NCBI RefSeq assembly: GCF_026341275.1
Contig: NZ_JAIFZO010000002.1
Location: forward strand, 6,664,118-6,728,117
Reading direction: 5' to 3'
DNA length: 64,000 bases
From: Streptomyces ortus
Lineage (GTDB): Bacteria; Actinomycetota; Actinomycetes; Streptomycetales; Streptomycetaceae
The notes beneath the pieces were generated by a model that saw nothing but the letters and a program-made list of their open reading frames with translations, was not told where the DNA came from and made no database searches. This document shows, one piece after another, positions 49,419-57,242 of this stretch. The position numbers and the translations under genes were made by a program. Every line of letters starts with the position of its first letter. Position 1 is the stretch's first letter.

Positions 49419-51278
49419 ATGGCGGCACGCCCCCACCCCCTCGTCGGCGGACTCCTGGTCCTGTTCCTGGCCCTGGCCGGCCTCGTCGCCCTTCCCCCCA
49501 CCCCCTCCCACGCCGCGACACCGGTCTGCGCCCTGGTGTGCGACACGCTCGACCCCTCGAAGGCGCGGCAGGACACGTTCCCGGTACCGGACAGGACCGT
49601 CAACGGCAGAACTCTGCGGCTGCACGTCTCCGACGCGGACAGCGCGGCCTGGGCGAGCATCGACGACGCCGTGGCGGGCGACGCGGTCTGGCTGGACCGC
49701 TCCTGGGACCGGGGCGCCACCTGGGAGGGACTGCTCGGCAAGGCGAGCGTCCCTGGTTCCTGGACCGGCACCCGCACCCTCATGTACAACATCACCGACC
49801 CCGTGGGGCACCGGCGCGGCTGGATCCGTGCCTGCGCCGACGCAGCCGGGGTGACCTGCACGGACTGGGTGTACCCGAAGGTGTGCGACGGCTCGTCCTG
49901 CGACGGCGCCGACCCCGCCACGGCGGCCGGCGACGACACCCCGGTCCCCGCGACCACACTCTTCGGCCGCACCATCAGCCTGCACGTCGACCAGCGCGGC
50001 GGTATGGCCTGGGGTGTGATCGCGGGCGGCGGCCCGGGCGACGAGATATGGCTGGACCGCTCCTGGGACAGTGGCGCTAGCCATCCCGAGGGCTCCTCTC
50101 TCGGCCGTACGAGCGTGTCCTCCGGAGCCGCCTCCGCGCGGACCGCCCTGTTCGCCACCCGGGACCCGCGCGGCCTGCTGTACGGCGGGGCGGTCCGCGC
50201 CTGCGGTCGCGAGGCCGCCCATCAGGAGGGCAGCTGCACGGCCTGGGCCAGGCCCGCGCCGACCAGGGCGCGCGGGGCGGCGGACGCGCTGATGGCCTCG
50301 TACCGGACCGATGAGGGCTGGTGGCGCAGCAGTTGGTGGAACTCCGCCGTCGCGCTCACCTCCGTCGTCGAGTTCGCCGAGCAGAGCGGCCGGCACGACT
50401 ACGACTGGGTGATCGCCCGTACCTACGAACAGAACCGGGGTGTCTTCCCCGCGGGCGGACGCAGCTCGGACCCGATCGAGGGCCACTTCATCAGCCGGGC
50501 CATCGACGACGCGGGCTGGTGGGCGGTGGCCTGGCTGACGGCGTACGACTACACGGGTGACCGGCGCTATCTGGAGGAGGCGGTCACCATCACCGACTAC
50601 GTCCACCGGTACTGGGACACCGGCACCTGCGGCGGCGGAGTGTGGTGGGACCGGGAGCGCACCTACAAGAACGCCGTGACCAACGGGCTCTACCTGTGGC
50701 TCACCACCTCGCTGCACCAGCGGATCGCGGGCGACACCGTGTGGGGTGCCCGCGCGAGCACGGCGGCGGACTGGTACCTCGCCAGCGGGATGATCAACTC
50801 CGCGGGCCTCGTCAACGACGGGATCACCTCGGGCTGCGCCAACAACGGTCAGACCGTGTGGAGTTACAACCAGGGACTCGCCATCGGCGCCTTCACGCAG
50901 TTGTGGCGGTCGACGGGAAGCGCCCGGTACCTGGCCACGGCCGAGCGGCTGGCCGACACCGCGATCTCCTCACCCGCGCTGACCCGCGGCGGCGTGCTGA
51001 CCGAGTCCTGCGACCTCGGCACGGCCTCCTGCGACGACAACCAGAAGCAGTTCAAGGGCATCTTCGTACGGCACCTCGCCGACCTCGCGGACGCCACGTC
51101 CTCGACCGCGTACAAGGCGTACGTCACCCGGCAGGCCGACTCCGTGTGGACGGCCGACCGGGACACGCTGAACCGCCTCGGCCAGCGCTGGTCCGGAGCC
51201 GCGCCCAACGTCTCGGACTGGCGCACCCAGGCGAGCGCGCTGGAGGCGCTGACCGCCGCGGGACGGCTCGCGGGCTGA
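49419..51278 (+). CDS. Secreted GH76 alpha-1,6-mannanase-like hydrolase
   Basis: This 619-residue exported enzyme has a signal peptide (LVGGLLVLFLALAGLVALPP, then SHAA). The first 260 residues are two similar modules (WLDRSWDRGATW and WLDRSWDSGASH), each with a Cys pair, probably substrate-binding. The catalytic part is an (alpha/alpha)6 barrel of family GH76 with Asp363-Asp364 in FISRAIDDAGWWAVAWL, GGGVWWDRERTYKNAVTNGL and NNGQTVWSYNQGLAIGAF. It would cleave alpha-1,6-mannan of fungal or mycobacterial-type walls. ATG 49419 has AGAGAGG upstream; TTGACA at 49326-49331 could be a -35 box, but I see no matching -10. Confidence 0.88.
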   Translation: MAARPHPLVGGLLVLFLALAGLVALPPTPSHAATPVCALVCDTLDPSKARQDTFPVPDRTVNGRTLRLHVSDADSAAWASIDDAVAGDAVWLDRSWDRGATWEGLLGKASVPGSWTGTRTLMYNITDPVGHRRGWIRACADAAGVTCTDWVYPKVCDGSSCDGADPATAAGDDTPVPATTLFGRTISLHVDQRGGMAWGVIAGGGPGDEIWLDRSWDSGASHPEGSSLGRTSVSSGAASARTALFATRDPRGLLYGGAVRACGREAAHQEGSCTAWARPAPTRARGAADALMASYRTDEGWWRSSWWNSAVALTSVVEFAEQSGRHDYDWVIARTYEQNRGVFPAGGRSSDPIEGHFISRAIDDAGWWAVAWLTAYDYTGDRRYLEEAVTITDYVHRYWDTGTCGGGVWWDRERTYKNAVTNGLYLWLTTSLHQRIAGDTVWGARASTAADWYLASGMINSAGLVNDGITSGCANNGQTVWSYNQGLAIGAFTQLWRSTGSARYLATAERLADTAISSPALTRGGVLTESCDLGTASCDDNQKQFKGIFVRHLADLADATSSTAYKAYVTRQADSVWTADRDTLNRLGQRWSGAAPNVSDWRTQASALEALTAAGRLAG

Positions 51279-51331
51279 GCGCGCGGATTCCGGCTGCGCT
51301 TCCGGGCTTTCGGAGCGTTGCGAAAGGGGGG

Positions 51332-51366
51332 TGTGAATTCTCTGGGGTATGTGACATATTACTGAC
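51332..51366 (+). promoter_or_regulatory. Leaderless promoter with overlapping operator for the hydroxyproline operon
   Basis: TGTGAA at 51332-51337 and CATATT at 51355-51360 are 17 bases apart, and GTG 51367 follows six bases later without a ribosome site, which indicates a leaderless message. The perfect palindrome TATGTGACATA at 51348-51358 overlaps the -10, as expected for a repressor of the GntR/FCD type such as the one encoded at 56471. Confidence 0.55.
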
Positions 51367-52548
51367 GTGAGCAACTCGCTGACCTGCGATGTAGTGGTCG
51401 TCGGGGCCGGAATGGTAGGGGCGGCGACCGCCCTGTACGCGGCCCGGGCGGGGCTGCGCGCCGTCCTGGTGGACCGCGGTCCGGTGGCGGGCGGCACCAC
51501 CGGTTCCGGCGAGGGCAACCTCCTCGTCTCCGACAAGGAACCCGGCCCCGAACTCGAACTCGCCCTGCTCTCCGGCCGGTTGTGGGCCGACCTCGCCGCC
51601 GAACCGGGCGTGGGCGACTCCGTCGAGTACGAGGCCAAGGGCGGCCTCGTCGTCGCCTCCGCACCCGGCGGGCTCGCGGCGCTGGAGGAGCTGGCCGCCG
51701 CACAGCGTGCCGCCGGGGTCCGCGCCGAGTCCGTCGGCCCGGAGCGCCTGCACGACCTGGAACCGTACCTGGCGCCCGGCCTCGCGGGGGGCGTGCTCTA
51801 CCCGCAGGACTCCCAGGTGATGCCGACGCTCGCGGCAGCCCGTCTCGTCCGGCTCGCCCGCACGGCCGGTGCGTCGGCGCTGACCGGCCGGACGGTCACG
51901 CACGTGCTGCGCACGGCCTCGGGGGCGGTGCGCGGTGTCCGTACCCCGCACGGTGACATCCACGCGCCCGCGGTCGTCAACGCGGCCGGGACCTGGGGCG
52001 GGGAAGTGGCCGCGCTGGCCGGGGTGTCCCTGCCCGTCCTGCCCCGGCGCGGCTTCGTCCTCGTGACGGAACCCCTGCCGCGCAGGGTGCGCCACAAGGT
52101 GTACGCGGCGGACTACGTGGCCGACGTGGCCAGTGACTCGGCGGCGCTGCAGACCTCCCCGGTGGTCGAGGGCACGGCGGCGGGTCCGGTACTGATCGGT
52201 GCCAGCCGGGAACGGGTCGGCTTCGACCGCTCCTTCTCGCTGCCCGTCACGCGGGAACTGGCGGCCGGCGCGACCCGGCTGTTCCCCTTCCTGGCCCAGG
52301 TGCGGGCCATGCGCGCCTACCTCGGCTTCCGGCCGTACCTGCCGGACCACCTGCCCGCCGTCGGACCCGACGCGCGCGTCCCCGGCCTCTTCCACGCGTG
52401 CGGGCACGAGGGCGCGGGCATCGGACTCGCCACCGGTACGGGCCACTTGATCGCCCAGGTACTGGCGGGCAGGACGCCCGACCTGGACCTCACGCCGTTC
52501 CGCCCCCACCGCTTCCCCGATCCCCCGCCCGAGGAGGTCCGCTCGTGA
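51367..52548 (+). CDS. D-hydroxyproline dehydrogenase-type FAD oxidoreductase, catalytic subunit
   Basis: This 393-residue flavoprotein of the DAO (sarcosine/glycine oxidase) family has the N-terminal motif DVVVVGAGMVGAATALYAAR, with GTTGSGEGNLLVSDKEPG soon after. Its C-terminal segment, HACGHEGAGIGLATGTGHL, closes the FAD site. It would oxidise cis-4-hydroxy-D-proline to 1-pyrroline-4-hydroxy-2-carboxylate. The next two genes encode a small [2Fe-2S] protein and a larger FAD protein, which is the three-subunit layout of bacterial D-hydroxyproline dehydrogenases. GTG 51367 is the first codon of the transcript. Its stop overlaps the next start (GTGA). Proline or glycine oxidation is the alternative. 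Confidence 0.85.
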   Translation: MSNSLTCDVVVVGAGMVGAATALYAARAGLRAVLVDRGPVAGGTTGSGEGNLLVSDKEPGPELELALLSGRLWADLAAEPGVGDSVEYEAKGGLVVASAPGGLAALEELAAAQRAAGVRAESVGPERLHDLEPYLAPGLAGGVLYPQDSQVMPTLAAARLVRLARTAGASALTGRTVTHVLRTASGAVRGVRTPHGDIHAPAVVNAAGTWGGEVAALAGVSLPVLPRRGFVLVTEPLPRRVRHKVYAADYVADVASDSAALQTSPVVEGTAAGPVLIGASRERVGFDRSFSLPVTRELAAGATRLFPFLAQVRAMRAYLGFRPYLPDHLPAVGPDARVPGLFHACGHEGAGIGLATGTGHLIAQVLAGRTPDLDLTPFRPHRFPDPPPEEVRS

Positions 52549-52853
52549 CGCCGCGTACGCCCCTGAGTCTGGTCCGGGCCCGGCCCGGACCGCCGTTCAC
52601 GGTCACGTTCGACGAGCGGGAGCTGACCGTGCTTCCCGGCCAGACGATCGCGGCCGTCCTGTGGTCCGCGGGTGTCATGTCCTGGCGCACGACCCGGGGG
52701 AGCGGTGAGCCGCGTGGCGTCTTCTGCGGGATCGGGGTGTGCTTCGACTGTCTGCTGACCGTCAACGGGCGCCCCAACCAACGGGCTTGCCTGGTACGGG
52801 CGGAGCCGGGTGACGTGATCCGAACCCAGGAAGGGACCGGCCCGCATGAGTGA
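52545..52853 (+). CDS. (2Fe-2S)-binding subunit of D-hydroxyproline dehydrogenase
   Basis: This 102-residue ferredoxin-like protein has the plant-type cluster motif FCGIGVCFDCLLTVNGRPNQ followed by RAC, giving four Cys ligands in CX4CX2C...C spacing. The N-terminal beta strands (FTVTFDERELTVLPGQT) match the small subunit of sarcosine-oxidase-like and D-hydroxyproline dehydrogenase complexes. It carries electrons between the two flavoprotein subunits. GTG 52545 overlaps the upstream stop, and its own end overlaps the next gene by 8 bases. Codon choice and operon tightness show it is a real gene despite its small size. Confidence 0.88.
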   Translation: MTPRTPLSLVRARPGPPFTVTFDERELTVLPGQTIAAVLWSAGVMSWRTTRGSGEPRGVFCGIGVCFDCLLTVNGRPNQRACLVRAEPGDVIRTQEGTGPHE

Positions 52854-54288
52854 GGGACCCCGTCTCGCGGTGATCGGCGCGGGACCCGCCGGGCTCGTCG
52901 CGGCCCTCGCGGCTGCCGCGCGCGGCGTAGCGGTGACCCTGGTGGACGCTGCTCCGGACGCGGGCGGTCAGTTCTACCGGCAGCCCGCCGCCGGGCTCGG
53001 CGCACGGCGGCCCCAGGCCCTGCATCACCAGTGGCGTACCTGGGAACGGCTTCGTGACGGACTCGCGGTGCACGTCGCGGCGGGGCGGATCACGCATCTG
53101 ACGGAGCATCATGTGTGGTGTGTGGAGCGGCGGTCGGCCCCCCGGACCGCCACGTCCGCCTCCACAGCTTCCGCCCCCGCCCCCGCCTCCTTTGCTGTGC
53201 ACGCTCTGTTCGGGCCCGAGCAGGAGGAGTCCGTGGCGGTCCGTGCGGACGCCGTGCTCCTCGCCACCGGCGGATACGAGAAGGTGCTGCCGTTCCCCGG
53301 CTGGACCCTCCCCGGGGTCGTCACCGCGGGCGGGGCGCAGGCCATGCTGAAGAGCGGCCTCGTACTCCCGGGCCGTACCGCGGTCGTCGCCGGGACCGGG
53401 CCGCTGCTGATGCCGGTGGCCGTCGGACTGGCCGCGGCCGGGGCGAAGGTGGCGGCCCTCGTGGAATCCGCCGACCCCAGGGACCTCGTGCGGCATGCGC
53501 GGGTGCTCGCCGCCCATCCGGACAAGCTCGCCGAAGGGGCCTGGTACGCGGCCGAGTTGGCGCGGTACCGGGTGCGGGCACACACCCGTCACGCCGTCGT
53601 CGCGGCGCACGGGACCGACCGCCTCGAAGCCGTGACCGTGGCAGCGCTCGACACCGACGGACGGGTCAGGGAGGGCAGCGAGTGGCGGATTCCCTGCGAC
53701 AGCCTCGCCGTCGGACACGGCATGCTGCCGCACACCGACCTCGCCGAGACGCTCGGCTGCCGCCTCGACGGGGCGAACGTCGCCGTGGACGACGAACAGC
53801 GCACCGACGTACCCGGCGTCTGGGCCGCCGGTGAGACCACCGGGATCGGCGGCGCGGCGCTCTCGCTCGCCGAGGGCAGGATCGCGGGACTCTCGATCGC
53901 CGCGCGGCTCGACTCCCGGGCACCCGAGCCCCGTTCCTACGCGCGGGCCGCCAAGGCGCGGGCCGGACGGCGAGAGTTCTTCGCCGCCGTCGACAACGTC
54001 TTTACGCCGCCCGGCCGTTGGGTGGAGCGGGTCGGTGACGACACCCTCGTGTGCCGGTGCGAGGAGGTGCCCGCCGCCGCGATCCGGGAGGCCGTCGACG
54101 AACTCGGCGCCGGGGACGTCCGTACGGTGAAACTGCTGACCCGGGCCGGGATGGGCTGGTGCCAGGGGCGGATGTGCGGTCCCGCGGTGGCGGGGCTCGC
54201 GGGGTGTCCGCCGACACCGTCACGGCGGCCGTTCGCACGGCCGGTGCCTCTCGGTGTGCTGGCGCGCGAGCCCGGTGAAGGCCCGTGA
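52846..54288 (+). CDS. NAD(P)/FAD-dependent oxidoreductase subunit with C-terminal [2Fe-2S] domain
   Basis: This 480-residue flavoprotein opens LAVIGAGPAGLVAALAAAAR and has a second nucleotide motif, TAVVAGTGPLLMPVAVGLAA. The C-terminal domain is BFD-like: LVCRCEEVPAAAIREAVDE, then GMGWCQGRMCGPAV, giving the four Cys of a [2Fe-2S] site. This matches the alpha subunit of D-hydroxyproline dehydrogenase (and of related opine and octopine oxidases). A Ser/Ala/Pro run at about residue 100-115 is an insertion in a loop. It is followed by a 106-base pyrimidine-rich gap and the deaminase gene, so the operon continues. Confidence 0.87.
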   Translation: MSEGPRLAVIGAGPAGLVAALAAAARGVAVTLVDAAPDAGGQFYRQPAAGLGARRPQALHHQWRTWERLRDGLAVHVAAGRITHLTEHHVWCVERRSAPRTATSASTASAPAPASFAVHALFGPEQEESVAVRADAVLLATGGYEKVLPFPGWTLPGVVTAGGAQAMLKSGLVLPGRTAVVAGTGPLLMPVAVGLAAAGAKVAALVESADPRDLVRHARVLAAHPDKLAEGAWYAAELARYRVRAHTRHAVVAAHGTDRLEAVTVAALDTDGRVREGSEWRIPCDSLAVGHGMLPHTDLAETLGCRLDGANVAVDDEQRTDVPGVWAAGETTGIGGAALSLAEGRIAGLSIAARLDSRAPEPRSYARAAKARAGRREFFAAVDNVFTPPGRWVERVGDDTLVCRCEEVPAAAIREAVDELGAGDVRTVKLLTRAGMGWCQGRMCGPAVAGLAGCPPTPSRRPFARPVPLGVLAREPGEGP

Positions 54289-54394
54289 CCCGCTCGCCCG
54301 CTTACTCACCTGCTCACCCGCGTGCCTGCCCACCTGACCTCCCTTCACCACACGCCCTCACGCCTCATGGCCCAAGGATCGGACGGGAACCCTC

Positions 54395-54439
54395 ATGACC
54401 GACAGCACCGACAGCACCGACATGACCGACATGACCGAC
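54395..54439 (+). repeat. Five 9-bp tandem repeats at the start of the lyase gene
   Basis: Units ATGACCGAC, AGCACCGAC, AGCACCGAC, ATGACCGAC and ATGACCGAC run head to tail. They encode a Met/Ser-Thr-Asp tail and supply several alternative start codons. No matching sequence is seen elsewhere in the window. Confidence 0.8.
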
Positions 54440-55330
54440 CAGGGTTCCGGTCGTCCCTGGCGTGGCGTCCTCGTCGCCACCGCTCTTCCGCTCAGGGACG
54501 ACCTCTCCGTCGACCACGACGCGTACGCCGACCACTGCGCGTGGCTCGTCGGACAGGGCTGCGACGGTGTCGTACCGAACGGCTCGCTCGGTGAGTACCA
54601 GGTGCTGACCCCCGAGGAGCGCGCCAAGGTCGTGGAGACGGCCGTGGCGGCGATAGGCGGCTCCCGCGTCATGCCGGGCGTCGCCGCGTACGGCTCCGCC
54701 GAGGCCAGGCGCTGGGCCGAGCAGGCGCGCGACGCGGGCTGCGCGTCCGTGATGCTGCTGCCCCCCAACGCCTACCGGGCCGACGAGCGCTCGGTGCTCG
54801 CCCACTACGCGGAGGTCGCGAAGGCGGGCCTGCCGATCGTGGCGTACAACAACCCCATCGACACCAAGGTCGACCTGGTGCCGGAACTGCTCGCCGAGCT
54901 GCACGGTGAGGGGTACATCCACGCGGTCAAGGAGTTCTCCGGCGATGTGCGGCGCGCCTACCGCATTGCCGAACTCGCGCCGGATCTCGACCTGTTGATC
55001 GGCGCCGACGATGTCCTGCTGGAGCTGGCGGTGGCCGGCGCCAAGGGCTGGGTCGCCGGTTACCCGAACGCGCTGCCCGCCGCGTCCGTCGAGCTGTACC
55101 GCGCAGCCGTCCGGGGCGACCTCGACACCGCGCTGCCCCTCTACCGGCAGCTGCATCCGCTGCTGCGGTGGGATTCCCAGGTGGAGTTCGTCCAGGCGAT
55201 CAAGCTGTCGATGGACATCGTCGGCCGGTACGGCGGGCCGGTGCGTCCGCCGCGCGTGCCGTTGCGGGCCGGCCAGGAGGCCGCCGTGCGGGCCGCCACC
55301 GAGAAGGCCGTGGCGGCGGGGCTCGTCTGA
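54395..55330 (+). CDS. DapA-family lyase, probable pyrroline-4-hydroxy-2-carboxylate deaminase
   Basis: This 311-residue (beta/alpha)8 aldolase of the dihydrodipicolinate-synthase family forms a Schiff base through Lys179 in HAVKEFSGD, with the Tyr in PIVAYNNPID and GSLGEYQVLT at the substrate loop. In hydroxyproline catabolism the enzyme converts 1-pyrroline-4-hydroxy-2-carboxylate to 2-oxoglutarate semialdehyde plus ammonia. Its place directly between the dehydrogenase subunits and the epimerase is the reason for that call. The first 15 residues (MTDSTDSTDMTDMTD) come from a 9-bp repeat and give three possible start codons (54395, 54422, 54431). Confidence 0.82.
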   Translation: MTDSTDSTDMTDMTDQGSGRPWRGVLVATALPLRDDLSVDHDAYADHCAWLVGQGCDGVVPNGSLGEYQVLTPEERAKVVETAVAAIGGSRVMPGVAAYGSAEARRWAEQARDAGCASVMLLPPNAYRADERSVLAHYAEVAKAGLPIVAYNNPIDTKVDLVPELLAELHGEGYIHAVKEFSGDVRRAYRIAELAPDLDLLIGADDVLLELAVAGAKGWVAGYPNALPAASVELYRAAVRGDLDTALPLYRQLHPLLRWDSQVEFVQAIKLSMDIVGRYGGPVRPPRVPLRAGQEAAVRAATEKAVAAGLV

Positions 55331-55371
55331 GGGCCGGACCGGGTCCGGTCGGGGAGAGAGGGAGACAGTTC

Positions 55372-56373
55372 ATGCGCAGCAAACTCGTCCTGCACGCCGT
55401 CGATTCACACACCGAGGGCATGCCGACCCGCGTGATTACCGGCGGTATCGGCACGGTTCCCGGTGCGACGATGAACGAGCGGCGGCTGTACTTCCGCGAA
55501 CACCGGGACGACATCAAGCAGTTGCTGATGAACGAGCCGCGCGGGCATGCGGCGATGAGCGGCGCGATCCTGCAGCCGTCCACCCGGCCCGACTGCGACT
55601 TCGGCGTCATCTACATCGAGGTCTCGGGCTATCTCCCGATGTGCGGGCACGGGACGATCGGGGTCGCGACCGTCCTCGTGGAGACCGGCATGGTCGAGGT
55701 CGTGGAACCGGTGACGACCATCCGGCTCGACACGCCGGCGGGGGTCGTCGTCGCCGAGGTCGCGGTGCGGGACGGGGCGGCGCGGTCGGTCACGCTCTGG
55801 AACGTGCCGTCCTTCTCCGTCGCCCTCGACCGGAAGATCGAGCTCGCGGACGGGCGGACGGTGACGTACGACCTCGCGTACGGGGGGAACTTCTACGCGA
55901 TTCTGCCGCTCGACCAGTTCGGGCTGCCTTTCGACCGGGCTCGTAAGGACGACATCCTCGCCGCCGGTCTTTCATTGATGGACGCCATCAACGCCGAGGG
56001 GGAGCCGGTGCATCCGGAGGATTCCAGCATCAGGGGCTGCCATCATGTGCACCTGGTCGCGCCCGGTTCGACGGCGCGGCATTCCCGGCACGCGATGGCG
56101 ATTCATCCGGGGTGGTTCGACCGGTCGCCGTGCGGGACGGGGACGAGTGCGCGGATGGCGCAGCTGTACGCGCGGGGGGAGCTGGGGCTGGAGACGGAGT
56201 TCTTGAACGAGTCGTTCATCGGGACGCGGTTCAGTGGGCGGTTGCACGGGGTCACCGAGGTGGGTGGGGTGGCGGCTGTGCTGCCGAGCTTCACGGGGCG
56301 GGCGTGGGTTACCGGGACCGCGCAGTATTTGCTTGATCCCGGGGATCCGTTTCCGGCGGGGTTCGTGTTGTAG
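55372..56373 (+). CDS. 4-hydroxyproline 2-epimerase (proline racemase family)
   Basis: The 333-residue enzyme interconverts trans-4-hydroxy-L-proline and cis-4-hydroxy-D-proline without cofactor. The two catalytic Cys are Cys91 in YLPMCGHGTIG and Cys254 in DRSPCGTGTSARMA. Having Cys at both sites marks it as a racemase/epimerase rather than the dehydratase branch, which has Thr at the second site. HTEGMPTRVITGG and the GCHHVHLVAPGS stretch are also typical. It starts at ATG 55372 after GGGAGAC, 41 bases behind the lyase gene. It supplies the substrate of the D-hydroxyproline dehydrogenase upstream, which closes the pathway logic. Confidence 0.9.
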   Translation: MRSKLVLHAVDSHTEGMPTRVITGGIGTVPGATMNERRLYFREHRDDIKQLLMNEPRGHAAMSGAILQPSTRPDCDFGVIYIEVSGYLPMCGHGTIGVATVLVETGMVEVVEPVTTIRLDTPAGVVVAEVAVRDGAARSVTLWNVPSFSVALDRKIELADGRTVTYDLAYGGNFYAILPLDQFGLPFDRARKDDILAAGLSLMDAINAEGEPVHPEDSSIRGCHHVHLVAPGSTARHSRHAMAIHPGWFDRSPCGTGTSARMAQLYARGELGLETEFLNESFIGTRFSGRLHGVTEVGGVAAVLPSFTGRAWVTGTAQYLLDPGDPFPAGFVL

Positions 56374-56420
56374 CGGGGTGGGGTGGGGTGCGGTGCCGCT
56401 GCGCGGCGGTTTCAAAGATT

Positions 56421-56439
56421 GCGCCGTTCCCCGCGCCCC
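56421..56439 (+). repeat. Single copy of the dispersed 19-bp repeat
   Basis: An exact GCGCCGTTCCCCGCGCCCC lies between the epimerase stop and the GntR gene, in the same orientation as the arrays at 38082 and 45631. It is 32 bases upstream of the GntR start, so it may affect expression of that gene. Confidence 0.85.
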
Positions 56440-56470
56440 CCAAAGAGGCTCGTGGTCCAGGAGGTTGTTC

Positions 56471-57148
56471 ATGGTTGTGCAGCGTGTTGGTAATCCCGTC
56501 CTGCCCGCTCTGGGGGGGAAGAAGCCCAGTTATCGGGAGCGGGTCGCGGATGCCTTGCGGGCCGCTCTCATCGCGGGGGAGCTGCGGCCCGGGGAGGTGT
56601 ACTCGGCGCCCGCTCTCGCCGCCCGGTTCGGGGTGTCCGCCACCCCCGTGCGGGAGGCCCTGCTCGACCTCGCCAAGGAGGGCCTGGTCGACACCGTGCC
56701 CAACAAGGGGTTCCGGGTCACCGCCGTCTCCGAGAAGCAGCTGGACGAGTACACGCACATCCGCTCGCTCATCGAGATCCCCACCACCGTGGGCCTCGCC
56801 GCCTCCGCGGCCCCCGCCGACCTGGCGGCGCTGCGGCCCGTCGCGCAGGAGATCGTCACGGCCGCGGCGGCCGGTGACCTCATCGCGTACGTCGAGGCGG
56901 ACATCCGCTTCCACCTCGGCCTGCTCGCCCTCGCCGGCAACGAACACCTCGTGGAGGTCGTCGGCGACCTCCGCAAGCGGTCCCGGCTGTACGGACTGCA
57001 CGCCCTCGTCGAGGCGGGCCGGCTGGAGGCCTCCGCCGAGGAGCACCTGGAGATCCTCGACGCGCTGGCCGCCCGCGACGAGGCGGCGGTACGTGCCGTC
57101 ATGACGCGGCATCTCGGGCATGTACGGGGGTTGTGGGCGGCCGAGTGA
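56471..57148 (+). CDS. GntR/FCD-family transcriptional regulator
   Basis: This 225-residue regulator has the winged-helix DNA-binding domain at the start: RVADALRAALIAGELRPGEV, then ARFGVSATPVREALLDLAKE and GLVDTVPNKGFRVTAVSE. The all-helical FCD effector domain follows, with the metal/ligand pattern DIRFHLGLLALAGNEHL and AAVRAVMTRHLGHV (conserved Asp and His positions). It lies 97 bases behind the epimerase and very probably controls the hydroxyproline operon. The palindrome at 51348-51358 in that promoter is a candidate target. ATG 56471 (MVVQRVGNP) fits, with GAGG nine bases before it. The effector is likely a hydroxyproline-derived compound (inference). Confidence 0.88.
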   Translation: MVVQRVGNPVLPALGGKKPSYRERVADALRAALIAGELRPGEVYSAPALAARFGVSATPVREALLDLAKEGLVDTVPNKGFRVTAVSEKQLDEYTHIRSLIEIPTTVGLAASAAPADLAALRPVAQEIVTAAAAGDLIAYVEADIRFHLGLLALAGNEHLVEVVGDLRKRSRLYGLHALVEAGRLEASAEEHLEILDALAARDEAAVRAVMTRHLGHVRGLWAAE

Positions 57149-57242
57149 CCGCGACGGCGACACGCTGTCCGGCAACGTGGCGCGGGTGTCTCCTCATGCT
57201 CTCCTGAGTGCGGCCGGGACCGGGAGCGCGAGGAGGACGTAC

